NCBI GenBank assembly: GCA_016648135.1
Contig: JADDOH010001988.1
Location: forward strand, 1 to 64,000
Reading direction: 5' to 3'
DNA: 64,000 nucleotides
Origin: Agrypnia vestita
Taxonomy: Eukaryota; Arthropoda; Insecta; Trichoptera; Phryganeidae
The notes under the pieces: model-generated
The model's input: the letters and a program-made list of their open reading frames with translations, nothing else
Told to the model about the DNA's origin: nothing
Databases searched by the model: none
In this document: positions 1 through 9,360 of the stretch, piece by piece
How positions within the stretch are numbered: the stretch's first letter is position 1
How the letters are laid out: each line of letters begins with the position of its first letter
Position numbers and translations under genes: made by a program

Positions 1-194
1 CTGACCTTCTTCGGGCCGACCCTGGCGGTCCACGCGCCCCGCTCCTCCGCTGACCCGGAGGCCTTCGGCGAAGAAATCAATCCACGTCAGACAACGGGCC
101 GCAGCGGGAGGCGCGGGACAGAAAGGGCCGCGTGATTCACGAGGGCGATAGCGCCGACGCTGAGTCGGACGGGCCGGCGTCCGACCAGACTTAG
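1..194 (+). CDS. possible 3' coding end of a host gene (weak)
   Basis: This GC-rich edge of the window has two overlapping open frames with very high GC at third codon positions. Frame 1 is open from base 1 to a TGA at 133-135. Frame 3 is open from about base 54 to a TAG at 192-194 and reads as an acidic, low-complexity tail rich in Asp, Ser and Glu. Codon bias looks coding in the first half of frame 1 and the second half of frame 3, so a frameshift or an unseen intron would be needed to join them. No family was recognised. It could equally be a GC-rich non-coding island; the upstream part lies outside the window. Confidence 0.22.
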
Positions 195-408
195 GTTACA
201 GTACCCCTGAAATATTTTCTCTACATGTGCGCCATAGGATGCAAGAAGGTTCGGATATTACGACATTTGAGGTGAGGGGATTCTGGCAGATAACAGGTAA
301 TACAAATACAAAAAAATAGTAATTTTGCGTCTAGTTCGGTCGCTTGCTAGTGATATATTGAAACTAAAAATTCGAAATTATTCTGTTTAACATACATGGC
401 CCATTTTA

Positions 409-720
409 ACTCCCTTTCTTTTAACTCGTAGCGTCTGCTTGTCGGCTTCTCTGAGGAAAAATCTTTTGGATCGATTTTTAACACTTTTCCAGTGATCCGA
501 TCGAGCTGAAACTTTGCAGGCAGACTCGTGGAGACGATAAAAATGATATAACATATTTTCGTTTAAAAAAATTTAATAATTATAGTATAATTTTGGATTT
601 TTCGAAATTTTAAGGATTTATATATTGTTTAATTTTCAAACCCGACACGTGGAGTAGGAGCGAAACCTGTTTCAATCAGAAAGGGAGTATAATAAAAACT
701 TGGTTTTTATGGGTTAGTTT
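409..720 (-). repeat. ACTCCC-ended dispersed repeat, copy 1
   Basis: Minus-strand copy of a family seen at least eight times here. One end reads ACTCCCTTTCTTTTAACTCG, followed by a GCGTCTGCTTG segment. The other end is AAAGGGAGTATAATAAAAAC then TTGGTTTTTATGGGTTAG, which forms a small hairpin (ATAAAAAC / GTTTTTAT). Between them lies the conserved core GATCCGATCGAGCTGAAAC with its match to TTTCAGCTCGATTGGATCAC in the other copies. There is no coding capacity, so it is probably non-autonomous. Confidence 0.6.
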
Positions 721-749
721 TTTAAAATTTCAACACCAGCGCAAACCCA

Positions 750-1062
750 CGTACTAATTTTTGTAACTACTTAAATTCTTATCTTAATTTTGCATGTGTT
801 TTTTTTTCTTTCCTTTTCTCTTAGCTTTAGGTATTCCTATGATTGACTTTAAATTCTTATCTTGATTTTGTATGTATATTTTCGTTTCTTTTTATTTTCT
901 TTTAGATTTAGATTCTTTAATTGTCATTTTTTATTACTACACAAATACCATATGAGAATAACTGCCACAGAACAGGTTTTTACCTAGTGTGGCAGTTATT
1001 AGTATCTTGAATTAACTGATGTAAATGTTAATAAACAATAAATAAATAAATAAATAAAAATA
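750..1062 (+). mobile_element. non-LTR retrotransposon 3' UTR (family LINE-A)
   Basis: The 3' untranslated tail of the LINE family also present at 23551..24195 (+) and 50180..51290 (-). It contains a strong stem-loop at about 956-1000: AATAACTGCCACA pairs with TGTGGCAGTTATT (13 bp), with an inner AGGT/ACCT helix. The tail ends in an (AATA)n run. No coding part remains, so this is a severely 5'-truncated copy. Confidence 0.65.
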
Positions 1063-1072
1063 ATCAAGACGT

Positions 1073-1145
1073 TAATAATAATAATAATAATTTTCGTGAG
1101 TACTCGCCTCAAGGGCTTATTGGCTAAAACACTTATTTACTATTG
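1073..1145 (-). mobile_element. CR1-like LINE 3' end fragment
   Basis: An (AAT)n tract is followed by the complement of GAGGTGAGTACTCACGAAAA, the conserved 3' terminus seen full-length at 38480..39145 (+) and again at 32221 and 19655 (both -). Only the extreme 3' end is present. Confidence 0.5.
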
Positions 1146-1606
1146 CACACTTATTCAAAATGGTGTTTTGGTATATATAATATTTTTTAATGTATTTCAA
1201 GAGTGTATTGATTGCGCAGCCTTGCTATAGAAACCTAACAAACCGTACATCGATATCTTTATTCATAATTTCACGAAAAATCAATAAAAAAGCGCCCAGA
1301 CATACGTTATAGTATATAAACTGAAATATTTTCCCGAGACACATTTAGTAGGTAAGAAGGTTTGGATATTGTGACATTTGAGTTCTGGGAATTTAGGCAG
1401 ATAATAGGTAATACATTAAAATATAAGGATATGGGTAACATTATTTTGTTAAATAGTGGCCGAATTAAATATATTTAATTCAAATTTGTTACTATAAAGT
1501 AAATGACACGATTATTTATAGAGCTTCAAAGCGATGTGAGTTTACAGTATTGACCAGTTATTCATATTAAAAATTCAGGTTTATTCTTTAAATTCCACTA
1601 TTTTGC

Positions 1607-2005
1607 TGTATAACACGTTTTTACCATTCACTAGAACATCCTTACAGTTTCGCTCATATCAATTGCTCATATTTATTTATTTCGCCAATTAGGTACTTCG
1701 CTCGATTATTCGCTTTACTTATCGCTTCGATTCAACTGGGCGTCGTCTTCGTCGTCGTAGTCGAACGAACCGTCAACACGAAAACTCTTGCACAGCGGCC
1801 GGCGCCCTATTTATACCCGAAAATGCTGGTATTTTCATACTTTCTGGATTATTCAAGTGTTAAAGAGAAGGTACTCGTTGCTTCTCGGTTGCTCCAGGCA
1901 TTTCTGGACGTTTTTAGACCGTTCCCGAAGGTTATTACACATTACAAGGAACTCGGAGAGTGCGTAAATGCTTTTTAGTATATCGTTAGAATACTATGTA
2001 ATGTA
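1607..2005 (+). repeat. TATA-containing GC-rich dispersed repeat, copy 1
   Basis: This shares AACACGT...CACTAGAACAT, GGTACTTCGCTCGATTATTC, CTATTTATACCC...AATGCTG and a GAGAAGGT...GCTTCTCGGTT block with copies at 18535, 46142 and 63200. A related inverted copy is at 34255. The TATTTATA motif, the GC-rich first half and the conserved downstream part resemble a promoter-bearing long terminal repeat (solo LTR), but I could not fix TG...CA ends or a target duplication. Confidence 0.5.
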
Positions 2006-2019
2006 CGGGGTGTAACTTT

Positions 2020-2215
2020 ACAGGTAGATTCCTGCCTTAATTATGAGCCGAAAATGCTTAAGCAACCATGACCTAATATCAATAGTTATGGAGTTATGCG
2101 ACATCAAATTTTTCATTTTTTCACTTTTTTTTTGTAAAACGTTGGATACCGTTACAGTAACTTATATCGAATACGAAAAATTCATTGATTTTAATATAAG
2201 TCAAATAAAATGTAT
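2020..2215 (+). repeat. one arm of a fold-back element
   Basis: Matches one arm of the palindromic elements at 56650..58392. Shared blocks are ATGAG..AAAATG.T.AAGCAA, CCTAA.ATCAATAGTTA.GGAG, ATGCGACATCAAA and GTTACAGTAAC.T.TATCGA. The other arm is missing and the sequence changes abruptly at about 2216 into GC-rich DNA. Confidence 0.5.
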
Positions 2216-2440
2216 AGCCGGTCCGTCGCGGGCGCGGTCACCCTCTGCCCGCCGAAAGTGACGGCGCAAGATATACACATCCGCGTCGACGCTAATGTGC
2301 TGCGGACACGCCAAGCCCCCTCCCGGCTCCGTGGGGGCAGGCGGGGGGAGGCGCCGTTTCTACCAACTTTTAAAGTGATATTAGCACAAACACACAGTCC
2401 TCTATGCAACGGTAACCTTCACTAACGCTAACAGATTGCG
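2216..2440. other. GC-rich block, no gene recognised
   Basis: About 200 bases of GC-rich sequence with short open frames on both strands but no recognisable protein or splice structure. It separates the truncated fold-back arm from the Helitron at 2485. It could be an exon fragment or part of an unlisted repeat. Confidence 0.3.
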
Positions 2441-2661
2441 CAAATGTGCAACGATGAGGCAAGTACAAAGAGCTGAAAATCAAACATAATAATTTCGTCT
2501 GTCCGTCCGTAACTTCGCGTAACATCCGTAATTTCATTCTTATTCACGGCTAAAAAAACCGAATTAAACGGCCGGATACAAACGCTCAACGCATATTGCT
2601 ACCGCCGCCTCTCCGTGGACCGCCAAAAAGATACTATTAATATGTACTAGGGCTTAGCAAA

Positions 2662-3862
2662 AGCAAATACAAGATAAAAATCAACACAGAAAACCAAACA
2701 GCAGAATTGCCAAGACGAATAGGAATGGGCTGGGCTGCTTTTGGCAAACTCAAACATATCTTCGAGAACAAAGAGATCCCAATTAGCCTAAAAAGAAAAG
2801 CCTTTGAATCATGCATACTGCCAGTGATGACGTATGGATTGGAGACTATGGCCCTTACAAAGAAAAGTGTAGAAAAGCTCAAATGCACGCAACGATCCAT
2901 GCTTGGAGAAAGCCTAAGAGATAGAATTATAAATGACGAAATTAGGCGCAGAAGTACAGTAGCGGATATCACGGATCGTGTAGCGAAGCTAAAATGGCAA
3001 TGGGCAGGGCAAGGCAGGATGCTACAAGATGGACTCCCAGAGTTCTGAAATGGAGACCTCGAGAGAATAACGCCGGCCGCACACTGGGTGCGTTTTCGTA
3101 CGAAATTGAGTAGTACGTATACTTACGAATACGCAAGTACATTCCTGGCCTTCGAAGTAGTATTGAACATCGCACACTGTACACGATTTAGTAGTGCGTG
3201 TACGCACGTATAGATGCGACGTCCGACACGATCCGGATTTGTTCGGAAATTTTTGCGATTTCGTACGATGGATATTGAAAATTTTGTCAATTTGATACAT
3301 GACCACAAATGTTTGTTCAACTGCGTGACCATCAGCGCAGATCATGGCGGAGAATGTCTAAAAAACTAAAAATACCTGTAAGTTAAATAATTTGGTTTAA
3401 TGAAGTATGATTATGTACTTCGAACAAAAACTTTTAAATATTTCTCCGATGTTATGAGCTCTCGTTGCACTTCGATTCTCCCCAGCATTTGTGTATCTAT
3501 CAGATAGATAGTAATGAAATTTGTCATTATTTAAGTCTGCCATAATAGAGCTTTCCTGAAGATACAGATTATTAATTATTGGAGAAATGCGCAAAGTAAC
3601 TGATTGTGACAACGCAAGACGCAATCAATGTGCGCGCTCCAATACGTACGAAAATAATCGTACGAATACGTACGTAATAATTCGTATCCAAAGTGCGGCC
3701 GGCCTAAGAGAGGCGTCGGAAGACCTCAAAAGAGATGGATCGAGGATATAGCCGATGTGGGAGGAAAGAAATGACTACAACTAGCAAACAACAAGGAAGG
3801 ATGGAAGTGTATGGAAGAGGCCTATATCCAGCAGTGGAGAGATGAGGGCCGAAGAAGAAGAA
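2662..3862 (+). mobile_element. 5'-truncated RTE-type LINE with intact target duplication
   Basis: Residues from 2707 onward read as the C-terminal part of an RTE-type reverse transcriptase ORF: MGWAAFGKLK, YGLETMALTKKSVEKL, SLRDRI.NDEIRRR and AKLKWQWAGQ. The reading resumes at 3708 with RGVGRPQKRWIEDIADVGGK and ends in a GAAGAAG tail. The 12-bp flanks GGGCTTAGCAAA (2650-2661) and GGGCTCAGCAAA (3863-3874) are the target duplication. The gap between the two coding parts is the Harbinger at 3071..3704. Catalytic RT motifs lie upstream of the truncation and are absent. Confidence 0.75.
3071..3704 (+). mobile_element. PIF/Harbinger non-autonomous element 1
   Basis: Terminal inverted repeats: CGCCGGCCGCACACTGGGTG at the left, and the complement of CAAAGTGCGGCCGGCC at the right. 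The flanking TAA at 3068-3070 and 3705-3707 is the TWA target duplication typical of PIF/Harbinger. Removing the element rejoins the RTE reading (PRENK-RGVGRP). Inside, the plus strand at about 3267-3375 encodes a frameshifted MADF-type segment (MDIENFVNLIHDHKCL...RDHQRRSWR). The minus strand near 3540 keeps ADLNNDKF..YL from the transposase start. It is an inverted relative of 19279..20592. Confidence 0.82.
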
Positions 3863-4239
3863 GGGCTCAGCAAAGACGCAAACAAATTTTCCGTCATTTT
3901 TGACGGGTTACAGCTAGTATATATATTTATATCATAATTATTTGTGTAACAATGTGACGCTACCAGACGTCACAAATAATGACGACGTATTAAAACAAAA
4001 ATAAACATTTCTCTATATGTAACAATGTCCGTCACCGCGGTATAGGATGGCTCAAATAATTGTGAGGTCAAAAAGCAACAAAATCATAACTCTCCATGGA
4101 AACTTTTTTATTTTTTTAATTTTATTTTAGGAAACATACAGTACAATGTAATAAAAAAATTATATAATATCGAAAAAATATTCGTTTAGTATGACCAGTG
4201 AAGTTTCCTCGAAGCTGGTAAAAAAAAGCTAAGTAAAAA

Positions 4240-4540
4240 AAACTAACCCGTAAAAACCTAGTTTTTACAATACTCCGTTTCGTTTTGAATCAGGTTTCGG
4301 GCCTATACACGCGTCGAGCTAATTACTTATTCTCAATGATTCCAATTTTAAAAAACCGTTAAAATTTTGAAAAATCCAAAATTATGCTATAATTATTCAT
4401 TTTTTTAACGAAAATTTGTTAGATCATTTTTATCGTCGCCACGATTCTTCCTGCAAAGTTTCAGCTGGATTCGATCACGGGAAAAGGGTTAAAAATCGAT
4501 CCAAAGTTTTGTTGTTTTTGAGTTAAAAGAGGTAGCAAAG
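4240..4540 (+). repeat. ACTCCC-ended dispersed repeat, copy 2
   Basis: Starts AACTAACCCGTAAAAACCTA, followed by a degenerate ACTCCGTTTCG. Includes the conserved TTTCAGCTGGATTCGATCAC and GGGTTAAAAATCGATCCAAAG core and ends with GAGTTAAAAGAGGTAG. The GCAAGCAGACG segment seen near the 3' end in other copies has been lost. Poly-A and AT-rich DNA precede it from about 4080. Confidence 0.55.
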
Positions 4541-4900
4541 ATAAAGAGTATGTGATAAAAGTTTAAATTATGATAATTATTTCAATGATTTAAATTATGA
4601 TAATGCATAAAGTGGGAAGGGTGAGAAGAGGGAGGGAATGGGATTCAGTTAGAGAAGTATTAAATTTATTTCAATAGGTAATCATAAATGAGATTACGGA
4701 GTTTCATTTTGAATAAAAGCAAATTGTCGATAAAAATGTCTAGGTTATTTGTGAAATTTGACAGATTGTATTTTGAAGTGGAACGAGTTACAAAACAGTT
4801 TTTTAAGCGGTTAGTCCTGCCGAGGTTTGGGTAAAATAAATTATTTGAACGCGTCGAGTATGCAGGACAGCTTGAACCTACTTGCTCTAATAACATAATA
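4541..4900. other. AT-rich spacer, nothing recognised
   Basis: It includes a short near-duplication of TTTAAATTATGATAAT (about 4563 and 4590). No protein, tRNA or transposon end was recognised. Confidence 0.3.
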
Positions 4901-5076
4901 GCTTGTTGGTCTTGTGGTCAGGACTCTCGCCTCGTGATCCAGAGGTCGCGGGTCCGAACCTCACTCCAGACCGGCAAGTTAGTCTTATTTCCATAGCACA
5001 ATCGTTTGGCTCAGTTTGAAAATAGTACGAATATTGGTGTAACACGTATTCCGTGTTCGCATCTTTTTTTTTTTTT
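4901..5076 (+). mobile_element. tRNA-derived SINE, first half of an inverted pair
   Basis: The head is tRNA-like: GGTCTTGTGGTCAGGACTCT resembles a pol III A-box region, and GGTCGCGGGTCCGAACC contains a one-mismatch B box. A tRNA-unrelated body follows (CAAGTTAGTC...CAGTTTGAAAATAGTA...CGTATTCCGTGTTCGCAT), then a T-rich end. It lies tail to tail with 5077..5251, and a third copy is at 41377..41552 (-). Confidence 0.72.
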
Positions 5077-5251
5077 TATAAAAATAGAGATGTGAACACG
5101 GAATACATGTCATATCAATATTCTTACTATTTTCAAACTAAGCTAAATACTTTTGCTATGAAAATAGGACTAACTTGCTAGTCTGGGCTGAGATTCGAAC
5201 CCGCGACCTTTGGATCACGAAGCGAGTGTCCTAACCACAAGACCAACAAGC
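5077..5251 (-). mobile_element. tRNA-derived SINE, second half of an inverted pair
   Basis: Minus-strand copy of the SINE at 4901. Its head reads GTGGTTAGGACACTCGCTTC and GGTCGCGGGTTCGAATC on the minus strand, a better B box than its partner. The two copies meet at a T/A-rich junction near 5070-5085, so transcripts through both could fold into a stem of about 170 bp. Confidence 0.72.
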
Positions 5252-5774
5252 TACTCTATATATATATTATATTAATATTTATTTATATTATATTTATATT
5301 TAAAAAAAATTAAGAAATAGGGTGAGTCAACCAAGATGATCAAGATTTTACAATGTCAGTCACTAACGCTACCAGACGGCGCAAGTAATTACGAGGCATA
5401 AAAAGGCAAATTCTATGTAACAATGTCCAGCACTAACTCTACTCTCACTAACCAAGATGCTACGCCAGACGGCGCAGCTATCACAGCCTAAACTCGCGGG
5501 CGCAATATATAGTAAAAATACGTCTTTTTGTCGGGGTACAGTTAGTTTACATAACACTGTCATGAGATTCTAAAACGATAGGAACTGCGCACAGTCGAGG
5601 ATTTTCCACGATGCTGGAGGTTTTTAGAATAACATTGGAAACACCCAAAAACCCAAAGAACGATTTGATCGGCTACTTTTTAAAATACCGCTCATAATCA
5701 ATTAATTTATTTATTCAAAGCTGTCTCAAGCTCTCTCAAAAATAAAGACATCATTTTGAAATTGCGTTTGTGAT
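5252..5774. other. AT-rich spacer with small internal repeat
   Basis: Holds (TA)n-like sequence at 5256-5300 and two imperfect copies of a block reading ...CAATGTC(A/C)GTCACTAACGCTACCAGACGGCGCA... (5351 and about 5424-5480). A sequence with ACGCTACCAGACGTCACAAATAATGACGACGTA is also at 3957, so this is probably another dispersed repeat. No gene seen. Confidence 0.35.
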
Positions 5775-6055
5775 CGTTTTGTCGTTGGATCGAATGTACG
5801 TGGGCCATTTGTCATGCGCCTTACGTCGTTGGATCGAATTTCCGTGGGCCATTTGTCGTAGGCCTTATGTCGCTGGACCAAATTTCCGTGGGACATTTGT
5901 TGCCTGGGCCTTCTGCCGTTGGAACCAATGTCCGTGAGCCATTTGTCGTAGGCATTATGCCGTTGAACCAAATTTCCGTGGGCCATTTGTCGTAGGTCTT
6001 ATGTCGAAAGACCAAATGTCCGTGGTCGCGTGGTCCTTCTGTCGTCGGTCTTATC
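5775..6055 (+). repeat. 44-bp minisatellite array
   Basis: About six degenerate units of roughly 44 bp built on GTCGTTGGATCGAATTTCCG then TGGGCCATTTGTCGTAGGCC then TTAT. Units drift towards the right end. The long open frames on the minus strand here (repeated KWPTEI-like peptides) are a by-product of a unit length near a multiple of three minus one, not evidence of a gene. Confidence 0.7.
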
Positions 6056-6371
6056 TAATTGGACCGTCACAAATTTTCGTTACAATATAATGTTTGAAAA
6101 ACGTGGGAAAGTGATGCACGAACCCGATACAATGTTTCGGACGATAATGTACGAGAGAGGCCGACATCCACTCGCGAATCGACCTTGCGTGACGTCACTC
6201 GCGTCCCAATCGATACAAAAATCAGAGACGAGTCACGTCCCGTTAGTTATCGCCAGATTCGAGGGCCCGGCTTTGCACGGGGAGGACAGAAGACGCCGGC
6301 GCCAGCGCTCGTCAAATGTCGCAACCTCGATACTTGAGAAGGCTTGCATTAGCTATTTGCAACTACATGTA
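6056..6371. other. mixed-composition spacer
   Basis: A plus-strand open frame of 125 codons covers 6030-6407 but has no recognisable domain and overlaps the minisatellite and a LINE tail. GC-rich around 6240-6330. Treated as non-coding or unidentified. Confidence 0.25.
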
Positions 6372-6640
6372 AATATTTTTATTTATTTATATATTAACGC
6401 CCTATAGGGCTTTTACAACAGACAGATAGAGTGTACATTAACAGAATATATAGTCTAAAGAGAAAAAACAATAACATATAAGCATAATAATGACATAAAG
6501 AGAAAAGAAAATATTTAAAATGTAGATACAAATATATAAAGATAAATATAATACAAAGTAAAAAGCAGGTATACAAAAAGCAGAACCACAAGAAAAACAT
6601 AATATAATATAGTTTATTAATATTAATAGTTTAATGTAAT
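6372..6640 (-). mobile_element. Jockey-like LINE 3' UTR fragment
   Basis: Reverse-complement match to the 3' end of the element at 10047..10895. The shared terminus is GTACACTCTA...GTTGTAAAAGCCC(C/T)ATAGGGCGTTAA followed by an (AATA)n-type tail. The region upstream is the same pyrimidine-rich AT repeat. Only the 3' UTR remains. Confidence 0.62.
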
Positions 6641-6643
6641 ATC

Positions 6644-6673
6644 GGGCGGCTATTGTGGCCACAATAGCCGCCC
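6644..6673. repeat. perfect 30-bp GC-rich palindrome
   Basis: GGGCGGCTATTGTGG followed by CCACAATAGCCGCCC is a perfect inverted repeat with no spacer. It is immediately 5' (in LINE orientation) of the Jockey-like tail and followed by GGGCTAGCAGGAAGCC, which gives a further weak stem. Confidence 0.85.
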
Positions 6674-7491
6674 TCCGCAGGGCTAGCAGGAAGCCTTGCT
6701 CGGCTAGTATATATATATATATATATATTATATATAATATATATATACCAATTCACTACCCAGCTACTTTAATAAGTCGTCAAAGGTTGATGGTTATATG
6801 TTTCTCGTTGAAGTAGGAAGTCATCGTATTTATATGATTTTCAATTTTTATAGGAGAGTAATTGATTATTACGGGAATATCAAACGAAGCTTTGACGTCT
6901 TCCCGCATAGTCGATTTCCGAATAATGGAAGTATCTGTGCTACAACTGCAAATAAGTATGATATGTTATTTATATTTTTCATATTTATGGCAGCGAGTTC
7001 CGTAAGTATTTATTAATGGGATCACGTGGTCCGCGTAAGACAAAGGTCAGATAGACTATAGATAGATAGAGTAGATAGAGAGAGAGATGAGGAGTATATA
7101 TATAATATGATATTATGTGATAAGTAAATATCTCAAAACGTGCCGAAATTCGAGATATCCAGTTCCAGGATTGGGCCCACGATGCACAGAACTGACCTGA
7201 CGTCATCGATCGACCCCTATTAAATAAATCGGCGAAAAGCCTTCCCGCCGCGGGCGCAGGGAGGCTAATCCGACCCGGAGATCGTCCGGAAGTCCCAGAA
7301 GGGTAGTTCAATTTTATAACCGGAACAACAATACCTTACTGACCGATGCCTAATACCCAACGCTACGCGACAGCGTTTGACATTCGCCTGATGGCGAGGC
7401 AACACGTTGAGACGACGTCTAGGATGAAAGCGGATCAAGTTGTCAGATAAATTACATATTATTTATATTTAAAAAAAAAAATGTTACTAAT
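6674..7491. other. spacer with simple repeats
   Basis: Contains an (AT)n microsatellite at about 6707-6748 and (AGAT)n/(AGAG)n around 7055-7092. A GC-rich stretch at 7150-7310 has no recognisable coding sequence. No host exon could be supported. Confidence 0.3.
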
Positions 7492-7995
7492 GTTAGTATA
7501 TAACTACCAGAACTAAAAAGAACAACTGAGATGAAGACTCTCCGACCCGTTGCGGGACTGACAATCCGAGACCGAGTGAGGATTCCGAAAAACGAAGGAC
7601 TTGTGACGTCGAGGATATTGTCCGATGGGGAAGATCTAGAAGACGTTACTGGAGAGATCATGCGGAGAGAGCTTGTTTTGAGAGAGTAGTGAGCGTAGCA
7701 GCGAACAAGCTGCCGTCTGGTACCAGACTCCCAGGAAGACCGCATAAAAGATGGCGAGATAGCTGGACATCTGCATCCCAGGAACAGGCTCCGAGCAATG
7801 ACAGGACGCAGTCCTAGATGAAGCAGAAGAAGAAGAAGAATATAACTACCTAGGGAAATGTTTCTCTTCCGGTTTCTACCTGGGTCTAGCGGTTTCGAGA
7901 CGCATCGTGCTTCCTCAGGACAACCACTACTACGACGGGTACCTACTTCTCGAAACCGGTAGACTAAAAATCTCCGTAAGTGGTTATATACTAAC
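7492..7995. mobile_element. palindromic PLE-like unit, interrupted by a LINE
   Basis: The ends are inverted copies (GTTAGTATATAAC at 7492 and GTTATATACTAAC ending 7995), and the arms continue as TTCCGGTTTC... and ...GAAACCGG. Motifs typical of Penelope-like element ends occur on both strands: minus strand CCTGAGGAAG...TCTCGAAACC (7889-7921), and plus strand GACGGGTACC...TCTCGAAACCGGTAGAC (about 7935-7973). The latter matches the PLE end at 36386. A LINE sits in the left arm. No protein remains. Confidence 0.6.
7509..7839 (+). mobile_element. 5'-truncated RTE-like LINE 3' end
   Basis: Read across frameshifts, it gives IRDRVR, EDIVRWGRSRRRYWRDHAE, VVSVAANKLPSGTRLPGRP and KRWRDSW before a (GAA)n tail, a typical C-terminal region of an RTE-like non-LTR ORF. 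The flanking ATATAACTACC at 7498-7508 and 7840-7850 is an 11-bp target duplication, so the boundaries are well supported. Confidence 0.7.
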
Positions 7996-8096
7996 ATAAC
8001 TAAAATTTTGTCAGATAAATTAAGAGTTTTGTAGAAATGCGGACAATGTTATAGTCTATAAATAAGATAAGAAGATAAAATAAAACATATTTAAAA

Positions 8097-8198
8097 AACT
8101 AACCCATAAAAAACAAGTTTTTATTATACTCCCTTTCTCATTTACTAGTGGAAACAGGTTTGGCGCTTAGCGAGTAAGTTAAAAGAAAGGGAGTAAAA
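8097..8198 (+). repeat. ACTCCC-ended repeat, short internally deleted copy 3
   Basis: Begins AAACTAACCCATAAAAAACA with the hairpin, then ACTCCCTTTCTCATTTACTA, and ends GTTAAAAGAAAGGGAGTAA. Nearly the whole core is missing. The same short form is at 46575-46686, so two loci share a derived mini version. Confidence 0.6.
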
Positions 8199-8429
8199 AA
8201 ACGAATCATCAATACACTTTAAAATAAATAAATATACATAAACGATGATTAGTATAAAAGTAAACAGCAATAATTAAAATAGTAAAAAGAAAGAATGTTC
8301 TCGAAGTTTACGACACAGTTGAGTTATTTCTAAGTACTGCTAGAATATTCGGAAGACTTCGATTATCTGTGCTTATTATTGTTTTATTAACATTTTTGCT
8401 TGAATCTGCGTACAATTCTCTGGAGTTGC
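8199..8429. other. AT-rich spacer
   Basis: No family recognised. It may be the 3' UTR of the CR1-like fragment that follows on the minus strand. Confidence 0.25.
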
Positions 8430-8620
8430 TGGCTAAAATAGTCTGAGAGCTGGGGATACACAATCCGTAATACGGAGGGCAGAAAGATCCACGGCTTTGG
8501 ACCTGCTAACTGAAGTTGATCCTCTGGCAATGTTTGATCAGCTCTTCAACCCTTCCTGCAGCTGAAGAAGCGTCATGTATCGCCTTGTGGAAGTAAAATC
8601 CTTATTATTCTGCAGCCTTC
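8430..8620 (-). mobile_element. decayed CR1-like LINE C-terminal fragment
   Basis: Aligns by eye with the plus-strand sequence at 19900-20030 (GGAGGGCA(A/G)A(A/G)AGTTCCACG and CCGCTGAAG...GACGCT). At that locus it encodes the ERAFAVAGPKAWNSLP tail on the minus strand. Frames are broken here. Confidence 0.42.
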
Positions 8621-9360
8621 ATTTCTTCACTGCTGGATACACGCCTCTTCCATACGCTTCCACCGCTAAGAGATGCGTCCCCACGTGGCGGATAGGGGAA
8701 AGCTCGCCGGATATGATGGGTAGGAGGGAAATAAAATACTTCTCGCAGACCGAGAGGCAGTAGCGTCTGACCCATAATGGGTCTGTTCCCTATGTTAAGG
8801 GCAGCTGATTTCAAAAGTCACCAACCGTGGTGTTTCAATGCCAAACCCCTTCCAAATGAAATGATAATCCTAAGAACCACCAATTGGTGGCGAGCCTTGG
8901 AACCCGCCCGGCTCATGATACGGAGCCAATCACTGCCTAGTTGAAAACTCATTTAAACTCCGACCTATCCGCGGCGGTGGCGGGGGTGGGAGCGAGAAAA
9001 AAACTAATTTGCAAGCAAACCGCCGGCGGCCGGCCCGCTCGCACGCGACCCCGCGCGGTCGGCAATCGATTCTGACCTTTGGGCCAGGGGGCGCAAGGTT
9101 GCGAATCGCGTGCGGAGCGGGCGTGCCGGTACGGTGACGTCACCGCCGTTCCGGTGTTTGAGGCCTCGCGCACGCCGGGAGGATAGAGCGCCGATTCCTT
9201 GAATTTAATGAAAACATGTACAATGTCATCTCTGCTGGCGAGTTTAACCATAATTGTCATATTTCACAAGTCGAGTTTCGAGAGTAACAAGATCTCTAAA
9301 AGGTACAGTTATTTAACATTTGTGGCTAATTGTATCGATGATTGGTAAGAGAAATGTAAC
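8621..9360. other. unassigned region with a GC-rich island
   Basis: 8950-9200 is GC-rich with a minus-strand open frame of 103 codons but no recognisable domain. The rest has no clear repeat end. It could contain a single-copy regulatory or exon sequence; nothing specific is supported. Confidence 0.25.

Larger units (their letters stand above)
208..1420. repeat. pair of ~100-bp direct repeats flanking 1.1 kb
   Basis: Two imperfect direct copies sit at about 208-310 and 1321-1420. Both start near GAAATATTTTC and share AAGAAGGTT(C/T)GGATATT, GACATTTGAG and GGCAGATAA(C/T)AGGTAATAC. The 1.1 kb between them holds an ACTCCC-family repeat, a LINE 3' tail and a CR1-like 3' tail. This may be a local duplication or the ends of an older element that was later filled by insertions. 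A short fragment with the same AAGAAGGTTTGGATATT core is at about 38187. Confidence 0.5.
2485..3917 (+). mobile_element. Helitron-like element 1, split by an RTE
   Basis: The 3' end has the Helitron layout: hairpin CCGTCA-TTTT-TGACGG at 3891-3906, then GTTACAG, then the terminal CTAG at 3914-3917 followed by T. The 5' part (TCGTCTGTCCGTCCGTAAC, then ...CTCCGTGGACCGCCAAAAA) matches the copies at 40141..40707 and 33461..33620. No Rep/helicase is encoded, so it is non-autonomous. An RTE insertion (2662..3862) sits between duplicated GGGCT(T/C)AGCAAA sequences. The exact 5' base is uncertain. Confidence 0.62.

Noticed and set aside
5726..6015. Minus-strand open frames with repeated KWPTEI-like peptides
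   Set aside because: They run through the 44-bp minisatellite; the repeated peptide is a translation of tandem DNA, not a gene.
7452..7997. 181-codon minus-strand open frame
   Set aside because: It spans a LINE 3' end inserted within a palindromic PLE-like unit, antisense to the LINE.
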